A program made the position numbers and the translations under genes. Shown here one piece after another: positions 23,976 to 34,829 of a DNA stretch of 64,000 bases. The notes below the pieces were generated by a model that had not been told where the DNA came from, did not search any database, and saw only the letters and a list, made by a program, of their open reading frames with translations. The DNA is from Gigaspora rosea (lineage: Eukaryota; Glomeromycota; Glomeromycetes; Diversisporales; Gigasporaceae), in NCBI GenBank assembly GCA_003550325.1, contig QKWP01000345.1, forward strand, positions 124,001 through 188,000, given 5' to 3'. The stretch's first letter is position 1; every line of letters starts with the position of its first letter.

Positions 23976-25206
23976 TAGGGTTCCTACAAACCCGGATCAA
24001 ATCAAACTTTAGGTCAGATTTGGGTTTGATTTGATTTGAAATCAAACTCAAACCCAAACTATAATTAAAAAAATTATTTGAGTTTGATTTGAAGCAAACT
24101 TTTTAGTTAAATTTGAGTTTGGTTTGAATTTGAGTTTGAAGTTTGCAAACTAGTTTGAGTTTGAATAATATAAATATGTTTTTATATTTTAATTGATAAT
24201 CCGCCTATCAACTAGAGAGTGATCCTATAGGCGAAATGTGGCCTGCTTCCATCTACAATTTTTTTTCTTACTAAGTTAATGATACATTTCCACTAATTGA
24301 AAGTTGTAGAGCTCGTCGAGACGCATCTAACGGTGGTTAGATCATACAAATCAGCCCAGTGGATGGCAGGATATCGTCAAAAAATGATTGGCCGACTATA
24401 TAAAAATCCGTATAAAAATCATTATAGGCAAAATGTGACGTGCTTCCATCTAAAACTTTTTTCTTACTAAGTTAACGATACATGCCCACTAATTAAAAGT
24501 TGTAGAGCTCGTCGTGACGCATCTAAAGGTGGTTATATCATCAAAATCGGCCTGGTGGATGGCGAGATATCGTCGAAAAACGATTGGCCGACTATATAAA
24601 CAAACCATTGTTTACATAAGAGATTTTATATAATCGACCAATCGTTTTTCAACGATATCTCGCCATCCACTAGGCTAATTTGGATGATCTAACTACTGTT
24701 AGATGCGTCTCGACGAGCTCTACAACTTTCAATTAGTGGACATGTATCGTTAACTTAGTAAGAAAAAAAGTTTTGATAGAAGCACGTTACATTTCGCCTA
24801 TAGTGATTTTCATATGAAATCTCCGTCACGGATTTTTATATAGTCGGCCAATCGTTTTCGACGATATCTCGCCATCCACTGGGCCGATTTGGATGATCTA
24901 ACCACCATTGGATGCGTCTTGACAAGCTCTACAACTTTTAATTAGTCGATAAGTACAATTAACTTAGTAAGAAAAAATTTTAAAATATAAAAATTTATTT
25001 ATGTTATTCAAACTCAAACTAGTTTGCAAACTTCAACTCAAACTCAAATCAAACTTAGTATAGTATTTGGGTTTGGTTTGAATTTGATTATTTTTTATTT
25101 GAATTTGGGTTTGATCTCAAACTTTATAAAACTTATAGTTTGAGTTTGATTTGATTTGGGGTTTGATCAAACTTAAATCAAACCCGGATCAAACTTCGGA
25201 ACCCTA
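23976..25206. mobile_element. Large nested foldback of hAT type, TAGGGTTCC ends
   Basis: The ends are TAGGGTTCC...GGAACCCTA, flanked on both sides by the identical 8-mer GCTTCAGC (23968-23975 and 25207-25214). The outer arms are TTTGAT/CAAACTC-type low-complexity repeats. The inside holds four copies, two per orientation, of a block with GTTGTAGAGCTCGTCGAGAC, GTGGATGGCGAGATATCGTC and GATTGGCCGACTATATA. The element is therefore a hairpin built from hairpins. It has no coding capacity. Confidence 0.85.
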
Positions 25207-25214
25207 GCTTCAGC

Positions 25215-26089
25215 ATCAGCCAACTTCAACATTGCTGTGACATAAAATAAACAAGTACTTATGAAGTGTTTTAGAAAAAAATTTAATTTAAAATTTCTTT
25301 CTAGAACATTCTATTAACATAGTTGTACTTTTCCTTTTCTTTTTTTTTATTTGCTTTCCTTTCCACCTTTTTTTACTTTTTGTTTTATGTATATATAATA
25401 CTTTAGCAAAAATAGCTCTTTTTACAGTATTATATAATTTTTATAGTATAGCATATATTAGTAGGACCCCAGACATCTCTCATATAGATCATAACTGATC
25501 TGCATGAATTTAGACGTTTTTGCTACCCCTAAAATCAAGTAAATTTGCTAAAAGTTGGATTATTATATATAAATTTTATAGTAATTTGCTAAAAACTAAA
25601 TTAAAACATCTAGCCTCAGGTAAATAAATATAGTGCAATTAATAAAAATCTGTGCAAATCTGCAATCCTGCTAATGGCTATTAAAGAATTTTTTGCACAG
25701 ATCTTTAACAATTCAATAATCTGCGCATAATAAATGCTGGCTAATTGCTCATATATTAAAACAATAAATTCGAATATTATATATTTTAACAATTTAATTT
25801 ATTACAAAATACAAAAAAAAAATTAAAAAGAAAAAATACAAAAAATAAATACAATTACAACATAAACCTGATTCCAACTATTGTGCTACATCCCAACTAT
25901 TGTACCATGTCCCAATATCACACCATGTCCCAATCATCATAGTAAATCCCATACTAACTATTATGCTATACTGAAACGCCGTTGAGATACCGTTGTGGAG
26001 GGCAAGACTATCGGGTTAGATAATAATTACAACTAACAATACCACTAACTATCCAAACAAATGTCCTATAAGCACGCAAGACTCTAGTT
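25215..26089. other. Intergenic with small repeat fragments
   Basis: No gene is seen. GACCCCAGACATCTCTCATA at 25463 returns inverted at about 33362-33384, so it is the end of a dispersed element. AAATCTGTGCAAATCTGC near 25655 matches the terminal parts of the foldback at 55763-56509. Confidence 0.4.
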
Positions 26090-26880
26090 TCTCGAATTGG
26101 CAGGCAGAAAGAGGCGTGGTTGATTTGGTCTGGGTCTCGAAGGTCTTGTGGGTCTTGCTACGGCTTGGATAAACGAAGATAAGTATCTCTTATATTTCTT
26201 CTATATGTCCTTGGTTGGTGGTCCTAAATCTACTCTACTTATATAAATCTTTCTTATTTATTGCAGGGTACCAAATTAATGGGTTAAATATAATTAACAA
26301 TTGGCAGGCCGATATTGATGCAGGTGATTAATCAATCAATATCGGAGATTGATTGTTTGATATATCAGGTAATCAAAAGGGGTTAAATCGATGGTCAGGT
26401 GATGCAATGATGTCATGTGATCACGTGATTACTATCGGCATAAGGGGGTTATTAGTTTATGAACTATAACAGTTTATTAATTCAAGGGATATTGGGGTAA
26501 CTACTAGAGCTAACACTTCTACTCTTATTTCGAAGGTTATCACTCTACAACGTTAAACTATAACTCTTCACTGAGTTACTCGAATTCGAACTCTTTCTGA
26601 GTTATACTCCTTCTGAGTTATCTTTATTGAAGCACAAAAAGGAGGGTCTTATATACTTTTTAACCTCTTAATAAATACATTGTTTTTAGACTATCTATAC
26701 TAACTCTATTGAATCTTTCTTTATCGTATGATTTCATGACCTCATTTCTTTGAGGCGGAAAGTAGAGGCAGCTTTTCCAAGCCTTGAGGCGTAAGTGTTG
26801 GAGAAAACATCTTTGCCTTAACACTATAATTCCACCTTCACTTCACTGTTAACCCACCGTGTGTCTATACTATAACGTGA
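26090..26880. repeat. Dispersed repeat, possibly a decayed solo LTR (copy 2)
   Basis: It shares with 1990-2540, in order, AAAGAGGCGTGGTTGA, TTGGTC, TCTTGCTACGGC and TCACGTGA. It then carries repeated GAACTC/CTGAGTTA motifs (26575-26625) and a TATA-like TCTTATATACTTT near 26650. An LTR with promoter and R region is a reasonable reading. Ends and duplication are not resolved. Confidence 0.35.
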
Positions 26881-26884
26881 ACAA

Positions 26885-27660
26885 AACTATAACTAGGCTA
26901 AGTACATTGTTTACAAATAGGGGTATAAACAAACATTGACAGCTAAATGCCAAGGGCATAAACTAGTTTCATCTACGTGGGCTAAGCTAACATGTGTGAA
27001 TCTATTATTTACTAAAGGGGAAATAAACAAACATGAGCAGCGAAATACCAAGGGCACAAACTGGATTGTAGCTCTGGCTTGCGCAGTTACCATGTGCTAA
27101 TGCCAGAAATCACTGTGGTATTACCTGGGGCTATGCTAACCTTTCATGACCGTGGCGTGATTTCAGAAGAAATCATACGATCATACAATATAACTATCGG
27201 GAGAATCTTCTGGATAACCAAATAATTGAAAAAACTTGAGGCGTAGCCCATCATACCATACAAACTCTGTACAAATGTATCAAACACAATGCGAAAAAAA
27301 TGGACACCAACGACAAACATATTAAAAAGCATGTCCTATCTCGAACCTGAAAAGTATTAGTACTAAAAAACTAAAAGAAAAAAAAAGAAATGAATACTTA
27401 GCTGTACATAGCTAAGAAACACAATGCCCAAGATAATGCACCAGCGACAAAAAAAAAATATCAAATAAAGAAACAAGAAACACCAATTAGATGGCACCAA
27501 CGACAAAAAGGAAAGTACTGAACTGAAAGACACCAATGATGAAAAAACCAGATCACTATAAACACCAAATTGGATGGCAACAGCGACAGGAAGAAATTAC
27601 AACACTAATGACATAATAACCATGTTACAAACCTGAATTTGCGATATATGCATTTTCTAC
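26885..27660. repeat. Degenerate tandem repeats, incl. CACCAACGACAAAAA
   Basis: From 26905 to 27090 a unit of roughly 100 bp is repeated (ATAAACAAACAT...CCAAGGGCA(T/C)AAACT). From 27435 to 27600 the motif CACCA(A/G)CGACA recurs about every 40-60 bp. Its complement (TGTCGTTGGTG-like) also marks the T-rich elements near 46 kb, and CACCAGCGACA recurs at 61850. No gene is supported. Confidence 0.5.
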
Positions 27661-27705
27661 ATAATCCTATAAGATATTACCACTATGCAAATCTTTATGA
27701 ACGTA

Positions 27706-29060
27706 CAGTGCCCGGAAGTGGATCACCGGAAATTTTATATGTAATACATAGGGGTTGAATTTATATGCGATCTTTATTTATTGTATTTTATTAATATAAT
27801 TACATTAATTATATAAAATAAAAATTATCATTTTAGAATTATATTCTAAAAAAAAAACCCCCCCGCAAGTTTTAATATTTCGAATGCCATCCCTTGGCTT
27901 TATAAACCGCCATCGTTCGACCTTGCATACTATAGATTAGTGAATGAAGATATTCAATTGAAATCTTATTCCATTCTTCTGTTATATATTTAACTAATTC
28001 TTCTCGCTTTTCAGGCATTGGTCTTTTGTTACGCACCGCCGAATCAAGATGTTCCCAAAGATTTTCAATAGGATTTAGGTCAGGACTATAGGGCGCCCAA
28101 TCTAACACGTTAAAGTCATGCGATTTCATCCACCATTCTGAATATTCGGACGTATGGACAGAAGCCAAATCTTGCTGGAATATTAATTCTATCTCATTTG
28201 GATATTTTTCTAACAAAGAATTTGCCCAAGGAATAAAATGGTTCGCGAGTACATTAATATAACTATCCGAATTCATATTACCTTTTACTTCAACCAACGG
28301 TCCAACGCCCCACCAAGAAAAACATCCCCAAAACATTACGGAGCCACCACCAAACTTCACAGTTGGATTTACACATTCTTTGTGATATTTTTCATTAACT
28401 CGACGCCAAGTTCTTGCACGACCGTCCGATTTGTGAAGACAAAATCTTGACTCGTCAGAAAAAATGACCATTTGCCATTCGTTGGCCCATTTTAAATGCT
28501 CACGACACCACTTTTTTCGTACCTGTGCTTTTCTTTCGTTCAAAAAAGGTTTTTTACAGGCTACACAGTTTTTCCAACCTAAGTCATAGAGATACTTTCG
28601 GGTGCTTCTGTCAGTAAGTGTTGTTCCGAGTTGAAGATTTAGCTCATTAGTGATGACGGCCAGTGGTGCTCCACGATTCGTATTTGCAATACAGACTAAA
28701 GCGCGTTTATCACGCTCAGAAAGAACTTCGTGGGGGCCAGGGCGTTTGTTTGGGTGTTCGGAACCTGTTTCTTCATACCGTTTAACAGTGTCATACACCG
28801 TTGACTTCGGGAAACTGAGAGCTTGGGCAATATGAAGTGGCTTAAAACCACACAGGTAAGCGCCGATAATACAGCTTCGTTGATCTTAACTGAGCTCTTT
28901 GCGGGGGTTTTTTTTTCTCATAAAAAAAAAAATAGTTGTACTTTTCAAAAAAAAAACAAATTACGTGCAACGAATATGTATATAAAAAAAAATCGACAAA
29001 AAAAGATTATCGTATTATATCTTACCTATAAAATTTCCGGTGATCCACTTCCGGGCACTG
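27706..29060 (-). mobile_element. Tc1-like DNA transposon, nearly intact
   Basis: The element is 1355 bp, with inverted ends of about 34 bp starting CAGTGCCCGGAAGTGGATCA and TA directly outside both ends (27704-27705, 29061-29062). It holds one transposase gene on the minus strand. The ends show very few differences, so the copy is young. Confidence 0.95.
27872..28921 (-). pseudogene. Tc1-like transposase (DD34E) with one internal stop
   Basis: The enzyme would cut out and insert the element at TA sites. From the ATG at 28921 the frame reads MRKKNPRKELS, then a TAA (28888-28886). It continues unbroken for about 337 more codons to 27872, total about 349, the usual Tc1 length. The helix-turn-helix part is CGFKPLHIAQALSFPKSTVY. 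The catalytic triad is visible as SDESRF, FQQDLASVHT and SPDLNPIENLW, with exactly 34 residues between the second D and the E. The conserved N after the second D (usual QQDNA) is L here. Translation from the later MYDTVKRYEE would lose the first DNA-binding helices, so the copy is probably inactive unless the stop is read through. Confidence 0.9.
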
Positions 29061-29341
29061 TATCTTGTAGAATGTATTGCTGTGAGATCATAGACTATGC
29101 ATTGTATCAGTTTTAGATTTTTATCCCAATTTGAGTTACAGAATTAAAATTTTGTCATAACGAAAACCACTACCAACAACGAATAGACAATCTGAAGCAA
29201 AAAAAAACAAGAATAAATATTAATTAGTACAAATTAGTAAAATAATAAAAAAAAAAGTAAAAAAAAAATCGAATTTACTTATCTTTACTGTATAACCTGA
29301 TCATCGCCACTTATTTCAGTATTTAAATTATACTTGTTGTA

Positions 29342-30646
29342 CGTGGGCTGTATGAAAAGTCTTGTCAGTGAGATCAGATCTCTGTGCAGATCATAGCTAT
29401 AAATGAATAATTAATAGATTCATAAGCATAACTTCTTATGAATTACTTTATTGAGTCTAATATAATATTATATAATAAAATTGGAAAATTTTTTTTTTAA
29501 AATTTGTCCTCTAAAAATATTGAAATAAAAATGAGTCGACAATATCAACATTATTATACTCTTATTCGATGGAAAAACAATAAAACATCAACAGAAATTC
29601 ATGCCAAACTAGTAATTGGTGAAGGATATTAGGCAGTATCATTACGTACTATTAATCACTAGATTGCTGCATTTCAAGCCGGTGATGAGGATGTTGAAGA
29701 TAAGCCTCGTTCTGGGCATTCTCATGAAGTCACCACACCAGAAACTATTGCTAGAGTTAAGGAATTGGTTTCTGATGACCCTTGTATTACTATTAGAGGA
29801 TTGTCTGACCTTGTAGGTATCTCTCTTGAATGAGTTAATTATATTCTTAATAAAGGCTCAATATGAAAAAAGTTTGTGCAAAATGGGTTCCATATAAGTT
29901 AAGTGAAACAAAATAAGCAAAAACGAGTTAGAATTTCTAAAGAACTTTTAGAAATTTTAAAAAATGATTACCAAAATATAATTACGGGTGATGAATTATA
30001 GATGTATTTTTTCACTATTTCAAACAAAGAAGGCAATAAACAGTGGGTCAAATTTGGAGAAAATAGGCCACAAATTGCTAGAACTGCTAAAAATAGTAAA
30101 AGCATATGTTCTGTATGTTCTTTGCTGCGGATGGTATAGTAGCTAGTAAAGTGGTTCCTGAAGGTACTAATGTTAATAGTAGGTTCTATGCTAACACTGT
30201 ATTATCTGAGGTGTTTAATAATTTTATAAAAAAAAGTGATAGACATATAGTAAGAGATGTTTTGTTGTATCATGATAATGCTGCGCCACACAGGGCAGAT
30301 GTAGTTACTTATTATTTGAAGGAAAAACGTATTAAATTAATGCCTTATCCACCTTATAGTCCAGACCTAGCACCATATGACTTTTATTTGTTACCATAAA
30401 TTAAAGATGAATTAGCTGGTCGATATTTTGAACGTGTTAAAAATCTTGCAAGAGCTATAAAAACAATTACAGATAATATCTGTATGGATGAATATGATAG
30501 ATGCTTTAAAAATTGGCAAACCTGGCTTAAAACTTGTATAGATTTTAATAGAGAGTTTTTGAGGGAATGCATTAATTTGTTATTCAAATGTATTATTAAA
30601 TTTTGGAAATAAATACTTACTAACAAGACTTATTATTCACCCAATG
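29342..30646 (+). mobile_element. mariner-type DNA transposon, decayed
   Basis: The inverted ends are diverged but clear (AAGTCTTGTCAGTGAG at the left, AAGTCTTGTTAGTAAG inverted at the right). TA lies outside both (29340-29341 and 30647-30648). The length, about 1.3 kb, is typical of mariner. It lies less than 300 bp from the Tc1-like element. Confidence 0.85.
29531..30612 (+). pseudogene. mariner transposase (DD34D), broken
   Basis: The reading frame starts MSRQYQHYYTLIRWKNNKT and ends at the TAA at 30610-30612. The catalytic parts are ITGDE (about 29987), HDNAAPH (about 30271) and SPDLAPYDFYL (about 30358), with 34 residues between the second and third aspartates. At least seven in-frame stops (for example at 29629, 29662, 29831, 29999, 30397) and one frameshift near 30105 break it. 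The stop after GDEL replaces a usual Trp. This copy cannot make transposase. Confidence 0.9.
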
Positions 30647-30659
30647 TACTACATATTTA

Positions 30660-31090
30660 AACCGATAACAAAAAAAAGAATAAATTAATTAATAATAAAA
30701 AAAACAATTAAATAAAAAAAATGTAAAAAAAATTAAAATAAATTAAAATAAATAAAAAAAAATTTAAAAAAAATAAAAACAAAAAAAATAAATAAAAGAT
30801 ACGTTTAAAACTAAATAAAAATAAAATTTAAAATAATTTAAAACCATAATTTAAATAAAATTTAAAACATTAAAAAAAAGTTAAAAAAAAGTTAAAAAAA
30901 AATAAATAAAAAAATTAAAAAAAAATACAATATAAATAAAAAAAAAATAAATAAAAAAATATACAATACGAATAAAAATAAAAATAAAAATAAATACATT
31001 ATAGAAAACAATTAAAATAAAATTAAAATAAATATTAAAAGAAAAAAATTATTAAAAGAAAAAAATCATATATAAAAAAAGGCAAAAATA
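30660..31090. repeat. A-rich low-complexity tract
   Basis: More than 400 bp of A runs broken by T, of AAATAAA and TAAAAAAA type. No gene. It borders the terminal-repeat element at 31096. Confidence 0.8.
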
Positions 31091-31322
31091 AAATAGCGAC
31101 CCGTCGCTATGCGACCCCTATATGATCGGCCAATCATTTTTGAGATTGGCGATCATATATAAACAATGATCATCATTGATAGTCATTGTTTTCTTTTTTT
31201 TGTTTTTTTTTCTTCTAGGCTGTGGAGTCGAGTCGTGCTTCGCCGTTTTGCACTTTTTTTTGTAAGTTTTTTTTTTTTGTTTTCTTTTTTTCTCGTCTTT
31301 TACTGTACTTCTTTTTTTGTCA

Positions 31323-31452
31323 TTTCAAAGTCATTTTGCCATTTCTCCATTTTGCCATTTCGCCGTTTCATTATTTCGCCGTTTCGCCGTTTTACTGTTT
31401 CGTCATTTCGTCGGTTTGCCATTTCACTGTTTCGGTTGTTTCGCTATTTCTC
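31323..31452. repeat. Tandem repeat GCC(A/G)TTTC(A/G)
   Basis: About 14 units of 8-10 bp, of the GCCATTTCG / GCCGTTTCA type, follow each other. The protein-like frames across it are periodic and not genes. Confidence 0.85.
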
Positions 31453-31933
31453 TAGAAGCAATTAGGGTTAGAAGTTTTTTTTAATTTTTTTTTTAATTTT
31501 TAATTTTTTTTTTAATTTTTTTTTAATTTTTTATTTTTTTTTGCAGCCACCACGAGCATTATGTTTTTTTATAGCGAGTAGGCACTTAAATCATATGATT
31601 ATGTTTATGTTTGGATTTGTTCTTTTTTTTGAAATTTTTTTATATTTTTCTTTATTTTTTTCAGGTTTTTTTTTCGAGCTTTTATTTTTTTATATATATA
31701 TTTTTTTTGATATTTTTTTTTATTTTTTTCTTTTTTTTTATCTTTTTTTTTATTTTTGTTTTCTATTATTATTATAATTTGGTGTAAACAGCGGTAAATG
31801 GCGGTGGATGTAAATTAGACTATAATATCTTTAAAAGATAAGTTTTTTTTATTTTTTATTTATTTTTTTTTTATTTTTTTTTCAACTAATTTTTTTTCAT
31901 TTTTTATCGCTATGTTTTTTTTTGTCATTGTTT

Positions 31934-32025
31934 GAATGGAGTCGTAGTTGAGTGGAGTCGTCATTAAATGGAGTCGTCATTAAATAGAGTTGTTGTTAAA
32001 TGGAGTCGTCGTTGGGAGTCGTCGT
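31934..32025. repeat. Tandem repeat GGAGTCGT(C/A)(G/A)TT
   Basis: Six to seven units around TGGAGTCGTCATTAAA, 16-20 bp each, with progressive variation. Similar GTAGTTGGAGT units occur at 46221-46265. Confidence 0.8.
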
Positions 32026-32078
32026 TACGTCGTCGTAATTGGAGTAAAGATGTTGAATAGGAATTAGGGGTTGTTAAT

Positions 32079-32182
32079 TTTTCTTGACCCATTTGGCGCC
32101 TTATAGGAAACTGAAGTGTTTAGGTCCGGGGGAAGTATGGTTGCAAGGCTGAAACTTAAAGAATTGGCAGAAGGGCATCATG
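32079..32182 (+). rRNA. Degenerate fragment of 18S rRNA
   Basis: About 100 nt match, in order, the universally conserved 18S segment before and around its GAAACTTAAAGGAATTGACG box. Landmarks seen are TTCTTGACCCATT, GGCGCCTTAT, CCGGGGGAAGTATGG, TTGCAAGGCTGAAACTTAAA and GAATTGGCAGAAGGGCA. There are several substitutions and single-base gaps (GAATTG directly after AAA, missing a G). It is a pseudogene piece, not a functional rRNA. It lies inside the terminal-repeat element near its right end. Confidence 0.85.
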
Positions 32183-32650
32183 GGACAGTTTAGTTTAGTA
32201 TAGATTCTACTAAGTTGTATTATTTTTTTTAAATTAATTAATAAAAAAAATTTTGAATAAATATGATGACAAATAAAATCGATCATGTGATTCATGTAAC
32301 GACCGTTTAGTAACGATCGTTACATGAATCACGTGACCGATTTTTATTGGTCGAACACAGGGTCGCCATGGCGATGGGTCACCAAAAAATAACGCCCATA
32401 AAAAAAACTATAAAAATTAATTTATAGTAACTTTAATATAAGAAATGATACAAAAAAATAAATGATATAACAAATAATTTTAAAAAAATAAAAAATAAAT
32501 ACAAAAAAAATAAATGATATAACGAATAATATGAAAAAAAACTTGATACAAAAAAATAAACGATATATAATTTAAAAAAAAAAAAAAATAAAAAAAGGCA
32601 AAGTTATAATAATTTTTTTTAAAAAACTACGTGTATGTACACGGGTACTA

Positions 32651-33020
32651 TTAATTACTAATCCGGATAAGATTGGCACTATAGCTATATTATTACCATA
32701 TTTGGAATTGGGGATAAACAAATATATAAACAATATATTAGTAAATCTGTTTTAGGCCTAATAAAAGTTTTTTTGTACTATAAATATTATTTTTTGATAT
32801 GTAAAGTTGTAGAGCAGGTTCTTGTGCATCTACTAGTAAAATTTCATTAAAATCAGACTAGTAGATAAGAAGATATGAGTTAAAATTCTTTAAATCATAT
32901 AAAAATTTATATATACAGGCCTGATCCAGATTTTGTACTACCTTGTTTATATATTTGTTTTGCCCCAAATCTAAATATAGAAATATTGCTGATCTTATCT
33001 GAATTGGCAATTAATTGATT
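32651..33020. mobile_element. Foldback element with the shared 67-nt module
   Basis: The left TTAATTACTAATCCGGATAA and AACAAATATATAAACAA blocks return inverted before 33020. Between the arms lies a single copy of a module (32811-32877, minus) with GCTCTACAACTTT, TAGATGCAC and CATATCTTC. This aligns with the modules in the foldbacks at 24 kb, 44.7 kb and 55.8 kb. No gene. Confidence 0.6.
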
Positions 33021-34528
33021 TGCAAATCTGCGTAATATATAAATTATAGACCAAAATTAAACCTAATAAATAAATAATACACATAGTGTACAAATCTTTT
33101 TTTACCAAAGTAAATAAAAAAAATAACGTGCTTTTTTTACTTTATTTATTTATTTATTTATTGTTTTTAATATTTTTATTTTCCCAATGTATTCTCTCAA
33201 AAAAGGATAAATTCACCAAAATATTAAATATAACAATGCAAATTTTAAATGTTTCACTAAAATTCAATATGTAACCATTATTTAAATTAATACTAATTCA
33301 CCAAATTTTAAATTTGGACCTTGGTTTAAATTTTAACTAATTTGCTAAAAAAATATGACCTATATAAGAGATGTCTGGAGTCCTATATTAGTTATAAAGT
33401 TAGCAGACACTATTTGTTAATCTAAGGGGTATTTCTAATAGCTCAAAAAGTTGATGAGAAAATAAAGTCTTGCCAAGACAGTTATATTTGTACTAGTGTA
33501 GTAGCTAAATAAACCTTTATTTTATTAATAGCAATTATTATACTTAGTTGTATTATTGGGCTTTTGCTATATAGTATTTATATAATAAAGATAAGACTTG
33601 TTAGAAAAAAAATAAATAATAAATATTAATTAACAATATACTAAATTTTTATTTTAGCTTAATAATAGAAATTCTAATCCTTAATAAAATTTTCAATAAT
33701 TTTAAAAAAACATATTAAAATAATTCTAGTAAACAAATTTGTCTGCTGGACAGTTAAGAGAACTATAAATTGCCATATACAAGATTCTCCAAATATCAGA
33801 CTATGTATTCGACCCAGGTGTGAATTTCAAAATCTATAATAGCCAAATGCAGTTTATTTTTTTAAAATATACTATATTTGAAAACTATGTACTAAACCCA
33901 GGGTCTAATATTATATTTAAATATTGGAAAATAAAGAAACATAGGTCTTTTATTCTTAGTTTATAGTACTTGTATTAATTAATAGTTTTAAGTTCTATTG
34001 AACATTTTTTTTTAAAAAAAATAATAATATATATATGTATGCATATATGGAGTACAGTTAATTAAAACAAGAATCATGTTTGAAATATTAGTATAACAAG
34101 TTTAAAAAGTTCTTATCTATGGCTCTGCAGCAAGAATTTTATAAAATCTAATTTTAGATTGCTTCTAATTACATTCAGTATTTAAAAAAGATATTGCTAA
34201 AATTTCATTATATAATCTTTAAATACAAATATATAGTTAAATATCTGCTTTATTCAATAGTATTTTTAACTCATTTTTGCAAAAAATGCTATGAGTCTTG
34301 TTTAGGAATAAAGTTCAATATTGATCATTATCATATAAATCATTATACAAAAAAATTTTTTATATAATAAATACAAAAAAATTTGCTACTAATAAAACTT
34401 TTTAAAAATACTAACTATTTTTATCAAAATTTTGTAGCAATAGATAAGACTTTCTATTTATAGTAGTTAAACTTTAAATCCAAAATATTATTTAAAAAAA
34501 CTATTAATATAAATAGTAAAATTTGCAT
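33021..34528. other. AT-rich intergenic stretch, no gene seen
   Basis: No gene. AGAGATGTCTGGAGTCCT at about 33367-33384 is the inverted partner of a motif at 25463. Confidence 0.45.
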
Positions 34529-34536
34529 AAATCAAT

Positions 34537-34696
34537 TAGGGATTGGAACTGTTTAACCATTTAAAAATTGCTTTATAGTTCTGAGCAGAATTATATTGGT
34601 AGTAGACTGAAATTATTTTAATACTAGCTAAATTAAACAGTTAAATAGTTAAATAATTAAACAATTAAGAAAAATTTTAGGTAGTTCCAATCCCTA
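34537..34696. mobile_element. hAT-type MITE, TAGGGATTGGAAC family, copy 2
   Basis: The terminal repeats TAGGGATTGGAAC/GTTCCAATCCCTA are perfect. The 8-mer AAATCAAT flanks both ends (34529-34536 and 34697-34704). The whole element aligns with 2723-2866. It is 160 bp with no coding capacity. Confidence 0.9.
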
Positions 34697-34829
34697 AAAT
34701 CAATTCTAGATAGTGCAAAAAATTTATTTTGACAAGTTTCTAGAATAAATATTGCCCAATCTAAATCAACTACAATACCATGACTATATAGCTAAATAAT
34801 TGATATTATAGCATTATTAGAAGTTCAGA

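Larger units (their letters stand above)
31096..32382. mobile_element. Terminal-repeat element carrying tandem repeats and an 18S piece
   Basis: The left end GCGACCCGTCGCTATGCGAC returns inverted at the right as GTCGCCATGGCGATGGGTCAC, with a few differences. Inside, in order, are T-rich DNA, a period-9 repeat (31323-31452), a TTAGGG motif (31466), more T-rich DNA, GGAGTCGT repeats (31934-32020) and an 18S rRNA fragment. The T-rich pseudo-frames at 31166-31777 encode only Phe/Leu/Ser strings. The flanks are too A-rich to define a duplication. Its content resembles the element at 45632-47350. Confidence 0.55.

Noticed and set aside
27706-30646. The two neighbouring transposons as one composite element
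   Set aside because: Each has its own inverted ends and its own TA flanks, and their transposases belong to different families (DD34E and DD34D).
31166-31777. Overlapping T-rich open frames that look like membrane proteins
   Set aside because: They are Phe/Leu/Ser strings encoded by T runs and the period-9 repeat; more than one frame of the same DNA is open.
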